A stretch of 64,000 nucleotides of DNA from Elysia crispata (GCA_033675545.1 JAWDGP010005834.1:532001-596000), one strand, 5' to 3'; counted from the first letter of the stretch, positions 32,901-46,030 are shown. Notes: generated from the sequence alone by a model not told the origin. Translations and numbers: made by a program.

Positions 32901-35900
32901 GTCACAAGTTTCTTTCTAGCTAGATGCACAAATGCAAGTTAACCTTGCTTGTTCCTGAATAATCTGTAACCCAGACAAGTTGTCTGTCAAGGCAAAGCTA
33001 GACCTGATCCCACCTGATGGCCCGACGCAGGATTGAAACCGAAGCTCACTTTTGTCTATTGTCAGTCCAACATTCTATCTTTTGAGCTATCTGGCATCTG
33101 AACCATCAATAAAGAAATCTTAACTGCCAGCTTTTTTTCACACCCATGTACTGACTGATTAAGCAAAGGATGGAATCAGACAGATTTAGGTCACTATTAA
33201 CCATGTCTTGTACATGTGTAACAAGGAAATCTTGTTGATGATTGGCTCCTTTGAAGTCTTTGCAACAGGTAGATCTAGCAGGCACAGAAAGACAATTGGA
33301 GCCAGGTGCATTGCACTAGGGGGCAGTGAGTAAGGTGGGACAGGAGAACGGGTGTCTTTCTCTCCCTGGGGACTAGGGATCAAAGGCTAAAGCGCCTGTT
33401 CACAAATTGCTTCTACACAGTGAAAGGGAGAGGTAAGGCTTGTTTGAAGAATAACAGCGGCTCTTACAAATATTCTTCCCACAGTGGCATCGTCTGGCCT
33501 GGGGCTTGAGCCCCACCCTGATGTTTGGACTATTTTGAGCGCAATCTTTGAACGGTTTCAATTTCATGCACTTAATTTTCAAACGGTAGATATAAGAGAA
33601 CGATAACCATAATCACCTACTGAAGATTGCAAACTAGATTTATGTCTTCATTGTTCTCACGTTTAGTTCAGAGATCTAAACGAGATATCCTCTGCATCCT
33701 TCGTTATGATATAAGGCGCCAATATACACATCTCGCTTTTGCAAAATAATTAGGCGAAATATTTTTACTATTCTTACTACAGGCTCTCTTTCCAACAAGC
33801 ATGGCGCTCCTGTTAACATGTAAGGTTTTTCATTGGCCTGTCCCTTAAGCCTAAAAATTTCTTGTCACAGATACAATTAACGTTGTTATTCCGGTTTAGC
33901 TGTTCCTTGTCATGAAGAATGGTAGGTGTCTTTTCAGGTCAATTTTACACAGCGCTGGGGCTCAAGCCCTCAAATTTAATGGTCTTGCCTATCAGCAGTG
34001 ACCTAGATAAGTTTCCATTGTGATGATCGTCTTTGTGACGCATAATTTTGCCAGTCTGACGGAGTGATCCAGATGTTATACATGTTTATATTTCACTTGA
34101 TGATTAAAGCATCTGTGAATCTAAGCTACAATTAAAATTTTATGAAAATATAATTCTATGTTTTCATGTATGATGACACAATGAAGACAGTTGACTATTT
34201 TCTTCAAAATCACTTCAGTTCTCTGGCTCATGACGACACGCTTTTGGACAAATGTAAAAAATTATCAATACATTACTTATGTTGCCTAACAAGTAAAATG
34301 CATCAATAAAGTTAGCCTTATTAAATTAAGATGACATTGTTCAGCCCCTCTAAACTCTCAATCGTCGCGAAGCCACTGACTGCTCATATAATTTTCTGCT
34401 TCAAAGATATAATTTTGAATTGTCAGTTGGTGCCAATTTGAGAAGAATAATAGCAACTAATGCTTCCTTCACTTTTTACTACAGAAGCTGAAGACTGTAT
34501 AGCGATGGATTTAGAAGCAGGAAGAGACTCTTAATACAAAAAGTTGTTAAACAGCACATACTGACAATGTCTGTTGCCAGGGTTTCCATATACACACCTT
34601 TTAAAGAATAAAATTTCAGAAAAAATTATAACTTAAGCTTTTTCTTTTTTCAACTTACCCTACACAACACATAAAGTAGTTCATATCACTCAGTTACCTT
34701 AAGTCCTCTCTCTGTCTCTCTTGCTTTTGCTCCTCTTTTGCTTTAAAATTCTTCAGAATCTTGTTTCTCAGCTCTTGCTCCTGCAGTGAGAGAAATTGTA
34801 ACTGCAAATAAAACCTTGCAAGGCAATGATTAAATCATGTCTGCGCAGATCTAATAATCAAGAAGAACAATTAAATCAGCTAATTTTATGATTTGCTGAG
34901 GGACTACATCTTACTAGTTAAATGAGGACACACATCATACATGCAAAGAATAGAAAGATTGGAAAGTCTTTGATTATAGCACTCTGGATTTAAGGATATC
35001 CCCTAAATTTTGTATAATACAGGCCCACAGTGCTATTGTACGCAATGCAAAACACCAATTACCAAATGCCTAAATAGCTTCTCTTCTATATCAACAAACC
35101 TGTTGCTCTAATTGCTGCTTCCTCATGCGCTTCTCCTCTGCTTTCTTTGAATCCTCTTCTTTTTTCTTTCGCTCTGCCTCCTCAAGCTGCATCTTTCTTT
35201 CCTCTTCTAACTCTTTTTCTTTTTCTTCTAAATACTTTTTCACACGAATGGCCTGAAAATGATTCAATTTCATTTTTTATAAAAAATTATAATGTAACAA
35301 AGGTAAACATTGAGTTAGACATTCCTAATCATTCTGGCACTTTTCCAACTATTTATTAGCAATAAGAAAGTTTTAGAAGCAAAACTAGCAAAAAGCCAGT
35401 TCTCTGTCCCCACAGTCTTCTGCTTCTACCTGAATATTTTGTAATTTAATGTAGTTTGTAACTTATGTTGAGAATAATGTGTTAGCAAGAAATCAACTGA
35501 ACTATCAATAAGGGGAACTTATAAGACTTCATAGTCAAATTAAAACAATCATTATGCATTTGTTGCCCAGTCCAAAGGATAAATCCTTTGATAAAAAAAA
35601 TCACCAAAAACATATCTCTTTTGTTTTTCTTTCGGTAGTATGAGTGGACAATTCTTAGGATTCAACTTCATGAAAGCAGGTAATAAAGTAAAGAAAGACT
35701 TTTTTTTTCAGAATTATTTTTACTGCAGAACTAACCTTTATCCGCTCAAACAATTCTGACAATATTCGCAATGATTCCAGTTTTCTCTGGGCTATGAGCA
35801 GGCGCCTTTCTTCTAATGCAATTTTATACTGCATGCGCTCTTCTTCCTCTTTTTGCTGTTTCTCTATTTTCTTTTGCCGACGCTTCTCTTCCCTTTCTTT

Positions 35901-38900
35901 TCTCCTGTCCTCTCGTCTTTGTATCTTTTCTTGGCGTTTTCTTTCCCTCTCCCTTTCTTCTTCCTCTTTTTTGAGTCTAAATAAAAAAAAAAAAAATGGT
36001 GTTCACATTTTTGCCTTTCAATCAAGGCTGCTAAAAGCAAAGACATATATTGCACACAGTACAAATATTAAGATTTGCCAGCAGTTTCTCTGAGACTCAA
36101 GATTTGCATATTGTTTCGTGCGAAGCAGAGTAATTTTTATTCGAATTTTGCCCTTAAATATCTGCCATGACATAACACTTTACCAGCAAAAAAAAACAAA
36201 AAAAAACAACAACTAAACAGTATTCATTTAGTTTATAGCATGCATTAAAAGGGACAAAAAGTCTCTTATTAGCTGGGCACTGACCAAAATAAAAAAAATG
36301 GCATGTCATGATGAACCACTGATATCCCTCTAAAAAATTAAGTTGAATTTTAAACTATCATAGATTTAACTGGCAAAAAAATAAAAGAATCTTGACTTTT
36401 AAAACCTGGATTATATACAAATTTTTCTGTTACTTCATTTCATAACATAAGTTGCCACTATAAAATTTGAGATAAAATTTATAGCCTAGACTGAATATAG
36501 ACCATTTAAATACAATTACCCTAGGGTACATTTAGAGAGAAATGAAATCACTTCCTTTATTCAATCCTAATTAAAGTATAATTTCTGTATTGAGAAAAAG
36601 TAGACTGTTCAATTGTAATTATTTTACAGAAACATAATAGACATGCTATCGCTATGAGATTATTTATCAAGAATACCCTTCTATGCAATGTAAATTTTAA
36701 ATATAATTCCCATGAATATAATCCACAGAAGGTTCCAGCCTAAAGATAAATTAACCTTTCTTCTTCCTTTTTCCTTTCTTCTTCCTCTCTCTCCCTTCTT
36801 GCTCTTTCAACTCTTGCCCTCTCTAGGGCTTCCAACTTTTCCCTCTCTATTCTCCTTCTTCTGATATTTTTGTCGGATAGGTGTTTTGTTTTATCAAAGT
36901 CCACCTGATAGAAAGACAAAATGAAATTGACAAATAAGAAAAAAAAAAGAAGAGACAGGCATAAATAATTTTTAATGGTATACTTCTTTCCTACTAACTC
37001 AGAAATTACTGTCTTCTATTCTTAAATCTTGGACTAAACAATATTGTATTGAAAAAAGTTTTTAAAAACTTTAGCATTCACACTAATCAATAAGCCTGAT
37101 GCTTTTGCTGATGTCAAAATTATAAAAACAATTAAAAAAGACAGATAATTATGACATTCACCTTATGTCGCCATTTCCCTTTGCGTTTCTTTCAAATGAA
37201 ATTTTCAAATAACACCACATCACTTCTAATAAAATAATGATATAATAACAACAGAATCATACCTTAGGAAGATGGCTCTTTACCTTAATAATGGCAGTGA
37301 GTGCCTTGTCTTCTCCTTTATACAGCAACTTCATTCCCCTTAATGAGTCCATAGCTTTCACAAAACTGATATAGTCCATATACTGAACATAGCTTTCAAA
37401 AGTCAAATCTTGACCATATGAGAAAGTCTGAATATTAGTCTTCTTCAAATTTGCACAAATCTGGAAAAGAAAAACTCCAATGTAGCATTGTCTGTTGTCT
37501 TTTTTTTTAAGCGGCATACGTAAAAAAAAAAACCAACTAAATCATATAACATTAAAGATTAATCTTAATAATAGCATTTGAGTAAACACCAATAAAAAGA
37601 AGAATTGTATCAATAGTGGGTTTCTGTAGCCAGCAAACCTCCAATTCCAGGCATTTTCACTAAAATTCAAGGTCTAACCTGGCACAAGAATTATTTCAGA
37701 TAGTCAAAAATGTGTATATTTTCCTCTTACATATTAGAAAAGAAAAAGCTGTTAAATTCAATAAGTGGGTGGATTATTTTATTCTCAACAACTTCCTACA
37801 TAATCCACTTTTACATTGAACAATGATAAGCTTCTCTGTACACTAGTTAGGTTTACTTCTATTTTCTTCTCTGGTTCCACTCTTCTGAGGTTTTGAACAC
37901 CAAAATTTTTTAAGCTAAATTAAAAAAGAAAGAGTGATAAGATACATTTGCATTAACTTCCAGAAATATTTTTGGAGGTATTAATCCATCATAAAGCTAT
38001 CATGTAAATCATTTGATCTCAATTGCTAATATACTTTGAACTAGATGAAACTCCAAAAAAATTAAAATAAGAGCCAAAAAAAAATGGCTAAATAAAATTA
38101 AAATGTGGTCTGCAAAAATTACGAAATCTTGACTCAACTTTGAAAAAATTCAAGAAAAAAAAAAGATAGCTTTGTCTTCAAAACAGAAAAGACCAGAAAA
38201 TAAAATAAAATAACAAATGGACCATGAAAGGTTGATCTTTTGTTTCAGTCTAGAAGGACAGATTACTTACTCATTCAATAAATAATTTAATTCAAGACCA
38301 AAACACATTAAAATACCATAAATAACACCAACTAATATTCTCATTGAGCAACATTCATAACTAATCTTTCATGGCACATGTCACCTTCTCTTTTTTTTTT
38401 ACAACTCGGTTTCTAAAGTACCTTGTTAAATGGTCTAGATCCTCAGAAAGTTTGGTATATCATATGAACGGCAAAAAAATGAACTATCTTTAAAAGTACT
38501 GCAATTTGGATTAAACCAGAGTAAAGGTAAAAATGTCCACATTGAGTAAATGACTAGACCTTATCGTACCCCTTTTCCATCCTTCCCTTTAGTGATGACT
38601 TTAGTTCTAGACATAAGCCTGATGCCATGAGGGGAGGGGGTGAATTGTGCACGTAAAATACATTGCTGTTCTCCCGCTGAGTTGATATATTTCCTGTGCT
38701 TTTTTCCATGCTTCATGAACAATTCTAGTTTTTTCAAGGACAAAACCATATCCCAAGAATTTTCAATGCCCAAAAGGGAACCTTGCAATATGGAATTTAT
38801 CTACTCAAGACAATGATGAAGTGCCCTTTTTGATAGGAAAATTTGGCAAAGATTTTATATCAACTTCAAGAAAAAATATAGAACTAAAGTTTTACCTCTT

Positions 38901-41900
38901 TCCGATAAGGATCCAACATAGGTATATCAATACACCGTATATCTCCAAAGCACTGAAACACATTTCGAACAATATTTTCACTTGGTGTTAATTCTGATTC
39001 CAATTCTTTCTCTGAACCAGCTCCGGCAGAAAACCAGCGGGTGGGAAGATCTTTCAGGTGGATGGTGTCTGGCCTCTCCCCAGGTTTCATCTCATTCATA
39101 TTTTTCTGATCACGAAAATAGGAGTCCCAGTCATGGCGCGCTGGAAAGTTCACTTTGGCTTCTGCAGCACGGACCTTAAAAAGAATGAGAGCATAAAATA
39201 AGGGTACTACTGCCTGAAAAATTAAAATAACCAAAGAAAAAATTGTTCCTTTTTTCTTTAGTGAATTATCTACAGGTATTTTCAAGTCTAGAAATTAATT
39301 AAATTTTACATAACATGAGAAATTTTCAGGCATTTCTGATGGTCAACATTATTTTCAAAGCTTAATTGAAATCGCATGAATAAATTGGAACCTACCTGTT
39401 CAAAGACCAGAGAGCTGTCACTATTAGACACACCATGAAATAGAGTTAAATTGAAATTCTAGGGATTGCAATAATCTCCTTGTTGGTTTAAGCAGGGTCA
39501 AATTGTAAAGGAAAACATGATTTTTTTTTAATTTCATTTTTTTTTTGGGGGGAAAGATGGGAGAGAGACAGGGGAAGAGGAAAATGCTAAAAGAAAAGTT
39601 ATTTTGGTTTGGTGAACAGTGATTTACTGCAGTTATAAACTGTAGCCTGATTTAAGGTGTCAGCTGACAGTGGGGAGACATTTATGTAAATTGTAGACTC
39701 AAAGAACAATAGAATTACAGATCAAGGCTCGTGTTATGTTTAAATTAGGCTCATTTATTCCAATTTGACCAAATCCAATTAAGATTTTTCAAGAGCTGGC
39801 AGCTAATTGGACTTTATTGGTGTCAAGAGATGAACACCCGACAGGAATCAAACATTTTAAAGACTAGAAAAAAGCTTCACTTAAAAATAAAAATCATATG
39901 TCATTCTTTGCATAGCTAGCAGACTGTTGGGTATTCAGACACAAATTGCTATCCAGTAAAATGTCTTTAGATCTAAATCATGGTGGCATATATTGGGTAC
40001 CTTAAATGCAGAATGGGTCTAGCACAAAAAGCATAATCTTTTGCTGGCTATCATTTTGATCAGTTCTGCTGAGTTTCCAACATTGCTCACAAACCTCTTT
40101 TAATAATAATGTTTTGAACTACATCTCAGATTTTATGACTCCGGTGAAAGGTTGCTATCAATAAAAATTTAATGTCATCAATAAATGTTTAATTACCAAC
40201 AAAAAGACCAAAATATTTGATGAAAGTTATTAGATCTGAAAAATATGCAATAAAAACAGCCCCATTTTGAGATTCAGACCTGAAACATCGAGCAATGAAG
40301 AATGAGCAAGTTATAATTATTACGAAACAATAGTAACTAGCACTGAATGTCATGTATTAAAGAGTTAATATTTAAGGTTGCCAAGTATTGCACATTGTTT
40401 TTTATATATTCAATGGCTTATTTTCTTTCAGAAGCTGAATTTTCCATGCACACACATACATACATATTTCCACATGTTTGTACTTACCTTCAAAATTTCT
40501 GAAAATCCACTTAACTTGATGGTTTTTCCATCTAATTTGAGAATTATACTATGGATTCTGCTCTTGTTTTCAATTTCTCCTTCCAAACGAATGAATTCCA
40601 TAGTACTTTTGAATATCTTTAAGGTCAGAAATAATTCTGGGCGGACCATGTGTTTTAACTGAAAGAAGAAAAGAAAATGCCATGCAAAATTTCAGGCAAT
40701 ACTTACAACTCAAATATGTGGATTACTGACCTATTTTTATGCCTCAAGTTAAAATCTAAAACTTCCTTTTCACTCCTATTTCTATAAATTCAAGTGAATT
40801 TTTTGTTGTCCTGGGAGCTTTACACTTTATTTCTGTTACCCAGTCCAAATGAGTTGGATGTTGCATTTGCATGATCTAAAGTGCTCTCAGTCTCAGCTTT
40901 TGAGTGAAGAAAACTGATGAAATCATTTTTTTTTTCAAGCAATAACTTCTCTCCAGGTTTCTTTTTGATAATAGGAAATATTTTAATCAAACACTTTTAA
41001 ATAAAGATCTAGTTCTGGCTAATACTTCATCCAATGAATTATTATACATTAAGCAATATAGAGACATGAACGCCCTCAAAGTATGCATTCACATTCATTT
41101 CAGTCTAGAAAATCTTGCAACAGTAGAATTATTAATTCTCATAGGGTTTAGCTAAATTAAGTCTTACTATCTCTTCTTATCCATCTTCTTTTGAACCTTT
41201 TCCCATCACACTCAACGAATGTACCCTGACCTTAATTTTGTATTGGAAGCAACAACTCTCCTAAAATTGTCAAATATCACAGCATTGCTCAACTCTCCCT
41301 CCCAGACACTGAAGGTGGAAAAGGTAACTTTAATATTTTAGCATTGTGATGAGACTTGGCGACAGAGCCACTTTATTAATTGAGTGAGCTAGAGTATTTT
41401 ATTAGTTAAATTGTTTGTCCATCCCTGAAATAAGGCCCTATGTGTAACATCTTTACAGCCTACGTGATTTCTATATCAAACACTAAAGACCTTTCTCCAT
41501 TTTCAATAGCACTGCATGAGTAAACATAATGGCAACATTTTGAAACTAAAGAGTATATACAATGCAGCAGTAGAATAAATTTGTTGAGGTGATATGAAAG
41601 ATATTGAAAAAGTTGAATCTTCAAACATGACTTCTTTTTTTAGTTTTATCAATATTTATGTTGAATCTGAGAAATCTCTTCTCTACGCAAAGTAGTTTTA
41701 TACCAGAGAACTTAGTTCATGCTGGGATCTGACCTTTCCCATAGGGTCACCAATAGGGCCACACTAGCTTATAATCTTAAATACACCATTTTAAAATGCA
41801 TTTAGAACTTACTACGCATAGATTCATTCTGATTTACATAAACAAGAAATTTATTTCACGAACTTCAAATGAAGAAATAATAACAGACATCTTAAATTTT

Positions 41901-44067
41901 AGTGAAATGATCTGGTTGTGTAGAACAATATTTTACTATAGAAAAGTATAAGTTGTAATTTTTAAAAATCAATAAAGGTCTGTTTCGATGAAGCAATTTG
42001 CAGCTAGTAACACAACTCCACAAAATGCTCTGATGTCAACCTTTGGGAATTCGCATTGCCAGCCATTTGTTGTGGAGAGCAACAAATCTTCCAATTTTAT
42101 TGGTTTGTTTACATGAAACGATTAGTAGCAAGCCGCAAAAAAATATTTTTATCTTGTGGTCAAAAGGTACTTGGATACCAATATAACTAGACCTATAGCG
42201 TCTTCAAGTGATCAGAAGTTAGAAGTGGCAGGTCTTATTTGCTCGTTAAAGTACAGCATATCCCAACAAATGAAAAAGGTGAAGCAAAATAGAAAAAAGA
42301 TGTGTGGGTATATTCTTGGTTAAAAGCATAGCTAGCTGCAGATGGCTTCGTGTATCCACACCTCAAAAAAAAAAAAAATGACAACTAAAGTTGAAAATAA
42401 TTCTTCTTCATGTCTACAGTAATTCTTCAACTCAAGTTATTTTTTGGGCTCCGATGTGAAATTTACAAAAGTTGTTGCTAAAAGAGTGTCAGACTTGCAT
42501 TGTAAGAAACTTTTGATGCATACTAATACTCTAAAACAGAAATTCTGAAAAATGTACCTCTTTTTTTTTGTTTTTGTTTTTTAATGCAATGGATCACATG
42601 GGATTGGGGTAAATAGAGCTATTTGCAGCCTTTCTTACCATAGGTGCATGCCCTATATTAAATTACTATATTTAGTTGAATTTAAAGACTCAGGCTTTGT
42701 CATTACTGATACAGTGTTATATCAACAGATTACTTTGAAAGTTCACACACATCAGAAGCGTCCTTGTATTTGCTTTTTTTTTTTTTTCCGTTAACCACTC
42801 CTCTCTCCACAAACCCATCAAAGTTAGGTTGAAAAAATTATGTATGTGGAAGTCAAAAGTTTGCTCAACTTCTCAGATTGATTGAAAGCTAAAACTAAAA
42901 GCCGAGATTTTCAAAATAAGAAGTTCAAATGAATTAACAAAATAATATATTGACCTCCCATATTCTCTTCTTCCACAAACACCAATATCTAAGTGTACTT
43001 CACAATATTTACCAACTTAAGTAAAACATTAGGGGAACAAATTTTTGTTTTTATCATGATTTAACAATTTAATGAAATTAGATCACAACTGATTTAAATT
43101 TTACTGTTTACCTCAAACATTAGTATGGTTTATGTTTACGTGGGCTTATCGGATATAATCTGCTGTAGGAACTGTGAGAAACGGATAATAAAAGACAGCC
43201 ATCATTAACAGACCATAGCCTAAAAGCAAATAGCATCTCTAACATAAAATTTTACACAGGGATACTTAGTTAACTAATGCCGGCTAATCAGTATGAAGTA
43301 AATTTTAAAAATAATTCATTGTACACATAAACTATGCTCAAAGCATGAGTAAAACATAAAATAGTGCAATGTAATAATTTGTAGAACAACAGCGTCTTAA
43401 ACTGAGGACATGCTCAGCTTTAATTCGATATTCACATGAAAATAATGCATCACTGCATGTTAAAGGGTGCTGAATCTTTAAATTTTGTTGTTCATATTCT
43501 GTATTAGCTAGCAGATATGCTTTGGAAGACAGGTCAGCAAGGACTGAGTTGAGGCCACTAAATTTCACCTGCATGGCGTGATTGATGACCTTTGTCAGGA
43601 GGCCAGAGGAGGAAAACTAAGTGATCTGCAGTGTAGAGGCTGAGTTACTGTTTACTGTAATACTATCATTTCAATTTCTTTCATAACACCTAAGCAAAAT
43701 TTAATCTACTGTTAAATTTTATATAGTCCCATATTATGACTTCTTAAAATAAAAAGCAGTAAGTAACACACATACTGCCCAAAGAGATAGAATGATACTG
43801 AATTTCATTTTAGAATGGCAGACACATTCCTTGATTTGAAATAAATCACATTTCATCTGTCTTATGGTATAAAACATTTGTTCAATGGGCACATTTTGAA
43901 CTCACCTTCTCCATAACTTCCCAGTTGGAAATTGTCTTTCCCGACGCTTTTAGCTGAGGCAACTGAACACATATGTTGACCTTAGCGATAGGTTTTAAGT
44001 AGAGACCATGAAGTTGGTTTAGCTCCACTGCCTCACTAGTATCATTGCATACAATAGTGTTGGCCAT
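24699..44067 (-). CDS. AKAP17A: A-kinase anchor protein 17A-like splicing factor, complete
   Basis: Ten coding exons on the minus strand, all phase-consistent: 44067-43906, 40658-40488, 39174-38896, 37460-37263, 36904-36756, 35976-35736, 35252-35100, 34780-34698, 29424-29104, 26901-24699. They give 1319 residues. AKAP17A-type blocks are NDTSEAVEL and GLYLKPI (exon 1), [15 protein letters not shown] and [17 protein letters not shown] (exons 2-3), [19 protein letters not shown] and DIPMLDPYR (exon 3), and [20 protein letters not shown] and LLYKGED (exon 4). The family is nuclear, binds protein kinase A regulatory subunits and affects alternative splicing. RRM-like sequence spans about residues 100-280, an E/R/K-rich helical region 280-480, an acidic segment 480-585, and a P/G/M-rich then RS-rich tail 586-1319. 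Human AKAP17A is about 695 residues, so the tail is much expanded. The start is the ATG of [12 protein letters not shown]; an upstream in-frame ATG lies in the T-rich acceptor tract. Confidence 0.9.
27421..27458 (+). mobile_element. Truncated tRNA-Lys-like SINE head
   Basis: GATGCCAGATAGCTCAGACA matches the start of the 33095 element (GATGCCAGATAGCTCA shared). No B box follows, so the copy is truncated or heavily decayed. Confidence 0.45.
28003..28707 (+). mobile_element. Internally deleted piggyBac-type transposon
   Basis: TTAA occurs at both ends (28003-28006 and 28704-28707), the target duplication typical of piggyBac. The adjoining inverted ends are CTCAATGAAA and CTCATTGACA. Inside, an ATG at 28257 opens a frame with [21 protein letters not shown]. 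That resembles the N-terminus of piggyBac transposases, followed by a frameshift and an Asp/Leu/Ser-rich decayed stretch. No DDE catalytic domain is present, so the copy is a deletion derivative. It sits in the AKAP17A intron between 26902 and 29103, opposite to the gene. Confidence 0.6.
29104..29424 (-). CDS. AKAP17A: AKAP17A-like acidic exon
   Basis: The exon encodes about 107 residues between the helical part and the RS tail. It has runs of Asp and Glu ([26 protein letters not shown]) and several Ser sites next to acidic residues that fit casein kinase 2. The donor is GTCAGT, rather weak, and the phase (2) matches the next exon's first base. A 3.7-kb piece of sequence with transposon debris separates it from neighbouring exons on either side. 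Confidence 0.7.
33020..33096 (-). mobile_element. tRNA-Lys-like SINE head
   Basis: On the minus strand, GCCAGATAGCTCAAAAGATA starts at 33095, then a GGACTGACAATAGAC anticodon-like segment, then GGTTTCAATCC (33040-33030) and CGTCGGGC. The A box, B box and approximate cloverleaf order are present, but the sequence is too decayed for a functional tRNA. A sister head is at 27421. Confidence 0.6.
33482..34378. mobile_element. Possible hAT-like non-autonomous element
   Basis: The left end CAGTGGCATCGTC and the inverted right end CAGTGGCTTCGCG (ending at 34378) share CAGTGGC.TCG, a start common among hAT-type elements. A GGGGCTTGAGCCCC palindrome lies close to the left end, and a related GGGGCTCAAGCCC sits inside at about 33956. 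The 8-base flanks do not match, so the target duplication is lost or the pairing is chance. It lies in the AKAP17A intron 29425-34697. Confidence 0.35.
34698..36904 (-). CDS. AKAP17A: AKAP17A-like charged helical exons
   Basis: Four exons (36904-36756, 35976-35736, 35252-35100, 34780-34698) encode about 210 residues dominated by Glu, Arg and Lys, without proline. This predicts a long single helix or coiled coil. It begins with [14 protein letters not shown], matching the family's exit from the RRM. A less charged, amphipathic stretch ([20 protein letters not shown]) lies at the end of exon 35976-35736. In mammals amphipathic helices of this region bind protein kinase A regulatory subunits; which helix does so here is inference. 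Confidence 0.75.
37263..39174 (-). CDS. AKAP17A: AKAP17A-like RRM-region exons
   Basis: Two adjacent exons (39174-38896, 93 codons; 37460-37263, 66 codons) carry the best conserved part. It includes [17 protein letters not shown], which looks like the first beta strand of an RRM fold, then [20 protein letters not shown], then [16 protein letters not shown]. Canonical aromatic RNP1/RNP2 patterns are weak, as expected for the non-canonical RRM of this family. Both exons begin and end in phase 0. Confidence 0.8.
40659..43905. other. First coding-region intron of AKAP17A-like gene
   Basis: A 3.2-kb AT-rich intron. It holds a possible SINE at 41715 and a single MITE-like end near 40839; otherwise nothing is recognised. 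Confidence 0.6.
41715..41790 (-). mobile_element. Possible tRNA-derived SINE
   Basis: On the minus strand, AAGCTAGTGTGGCCCTATTG precedes GTGACCCTATGGGAAAGGTC and AGATCCCAGCATG, with GGTCAGATCCC as a B-box-like element. No coding potential. The assignment rests on the box pattern only. Confidence 0.35.
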
Positions 44068-44080
44068 TGTGCAAAAGCAG
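43906..44080 (-). CDS. AKAP17A: AKAP17A-like first coding exon
   Basis: The coding part is 44067-43906, 54 codons ending with MEK before a GTGAGT donor. A T-rich tract followed by AG sits just above 44080, so the exon probably begins at 44080 and a non-coding 5' exon lies further right. I could not locate that exon. Directly to the right is a decayed tandem copy of this exon (44217-44446). Confidence 0.8.
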
Positions 44081-44216
44081 CTAAAAAAAAAAAAATTCAT
44101 TTTGATCTTTATAAATGCATCATACTCTTAGCTCCAGCTTTTAGAAAGGACACAGAAATCAAACCTAGTTTGAAGAAGTAAAATATTTTAAAATTCTTCA
44201 CATTAATCCTACTAGT

Positions 44217-44446
44217 GACCATGAAGTTGGTTAAAATTTCACTGCCTCACTAGTCTAGTATCATTGCATTTAAAAGAATTGGCCATCGTGCAAAAGCAGC
44301 TTTTAAAAAAATCTAGCCTATATTGATCTTTATTTATAATTAATGCATCATACTCTTTAGTAGCAGCTTTTGAAAGAGTCACAGAAAGTAAACCAAGTTT
44401 GGAGAAGTTGTAAAATATTTTAAAATTATTCACATTTATCTTACTG
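44217..44446 (-). pseudogene. Decayed tandem copy of AKAP17A exon 1
   Basis: Bases 44217-44446 repeat 44004-44216 (the ATG half of AKAP17A exon 1 plus its upstream flank) at a 213-base offset. The copy keeps the ATG at 44286-44284 and codes MANSFKCNDT. It then has an extra five bases and shifts frame to a stop after RLVRQ. The copy ends at the matching GACCATGAAGTTGG boundary, so it lacks the rest of the exon and the donor. It may be transcribed as upstream sequence but cannot encode the N-terminus. Confidence 0.8.
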
Positions 44447-44635
44447 AGATAACTAGATTATATCTGGGTCTACTCTGTTGAGTTTGGAATCGAAATAAAA
44501 AGGACCAAGATAAGATTCACAAATGGACCATCAGGTTCTAAGTGTAAAATTTCTTAGAACCCCATCAAACAAGCAACTATTGTATTATTCAAATTTCAAT
44601 GTAAATCTGTATGACTGAGGAAAGAGAGAGAGGGG

Positions 44636-44767
<132 letters not shown>

Positions 44768-44879
44768 TACATTTTGACATTTTGAGCTTAGCTTTTTTTG
44801 TTGATGCCTCCTCACCAGCTGTTTTAATGACACTAGACGCTTTATTTGAGTGATTAGACTTAGGCCTACTGTTTTTAAC

Positions 44880-45290
44880 ACCCTTCTAAAACCAGGTTTC
44901 CTTTAATAGATGTAATCATCATCTAGACAGAGATATTCTAGGTATCAGCCTAATGAACAATATAGATCCATACTTCAATCAATGGTGACTACAATGTGAA
45001 CGATATTGCATTAATCTAGAATTCAGATCTAAAAACAGCTTGCCTGGTTTAAATCGTTTGATCTCCAAAATATAGATCTGTAAATCCACTGCCTTGTTTT
45101 ATAGATCTAATAATTTGATATTCAGCACAATGAATCAGCAAACAATAACAGAATACTTCATACATCTAGAATCTAGATCTAGGTCTACATCCTCTAAAAT
45201 AAGAATGTAAGTATAAGTGGACAATACAAGGTAAATTTGGTTGCCTACTTCCGTTTCCTAAAACTTGTAGAAAAATGGTTATTTAAACAT
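44880..45290. repeat. AGATCTAG-motif-rich sequence upstream of AKAP17A
   Basis: Many TAGATCT/CTAGATCT words (for example 45170-45190). The same word recurs at 32860, 47020, 47395-47412, 50370, 50597, 50650, 54158, 54959, 55170 and 58720. It behaves as a dispersed short motif rather than one satellite array. Confidence 0.6.
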
Positions 45291-45823
45291 ATTTCTCCAT
45301 ACAATGCTTTATTTTCTATGTCTCATCTATCTTTCCTTCCCGTTTTTCACCATTCTGCTTTACCGCTTTCTCTATTTTTTTTCTCTTTTGTACGCTCTAT
45401 GTCTCTCCCCTAAGTTTTTCCCACCCCCTCCCTTTAATACCCTCCCTCTATCTATCTTGACCAACCACGTTTAAACTTTCTTTCTCTGTTACGTTGTTCA
45501 ACCCGTTTATTTCTCCACTTTCTCCCTATGAAAAAGTTTTCCTTTCTCCTTTCAAATTTCTCTACCATCCTATTTTCTTTGCTTGTTATGGAACCTAGGT
45601 GTCCCTCCCCCAACCCCCTCTTAATTTTAATTCCTCTCAGAATACCCATCTCTCTTATCTCCTTTCTTCTTTACTTCTTCTCCGAATATGAAATCTGTTT
45701 AAGTTGTTAGCACATTCTGTTTTTCCCTTTTCTTCCCAGATGCCACTTTCCAGTATCATCTCCACCTCCTCCACGACCCCGCACTCTCCCTCCCTCCCTC
45801 CGTCACTCACTCACTCTCTCTCT

Positions 45824-45906
<83 letters not shown>

Positions 45907-46030
45907 TTTTTTATCTGCCGCCAATGCCGATGCCCCTGTCCCCAGCTCAATGGCTTCACTTTTTTTCTCTTCACTTCTCTTCTTCTCCTATCGATTCTCT
46001 CAAACTTTTTTCTTCATACTCCCTCCAAGG
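45290..46030. repeat. Pyrimidine-rich tract with (CT)n array
   Basis: About 740 bases dominated by C and T on the plus strand, with a pure CT array at about 45835-45904. Open frames across it are Ser/Leu-rich artefacts. Confidence 0.8.

Noticed and set aside
33020..33096. Functional tRNA-Lys gene
   Set aside because: A and B boxes are present but stems are mismatched and a SINE-like body follows.
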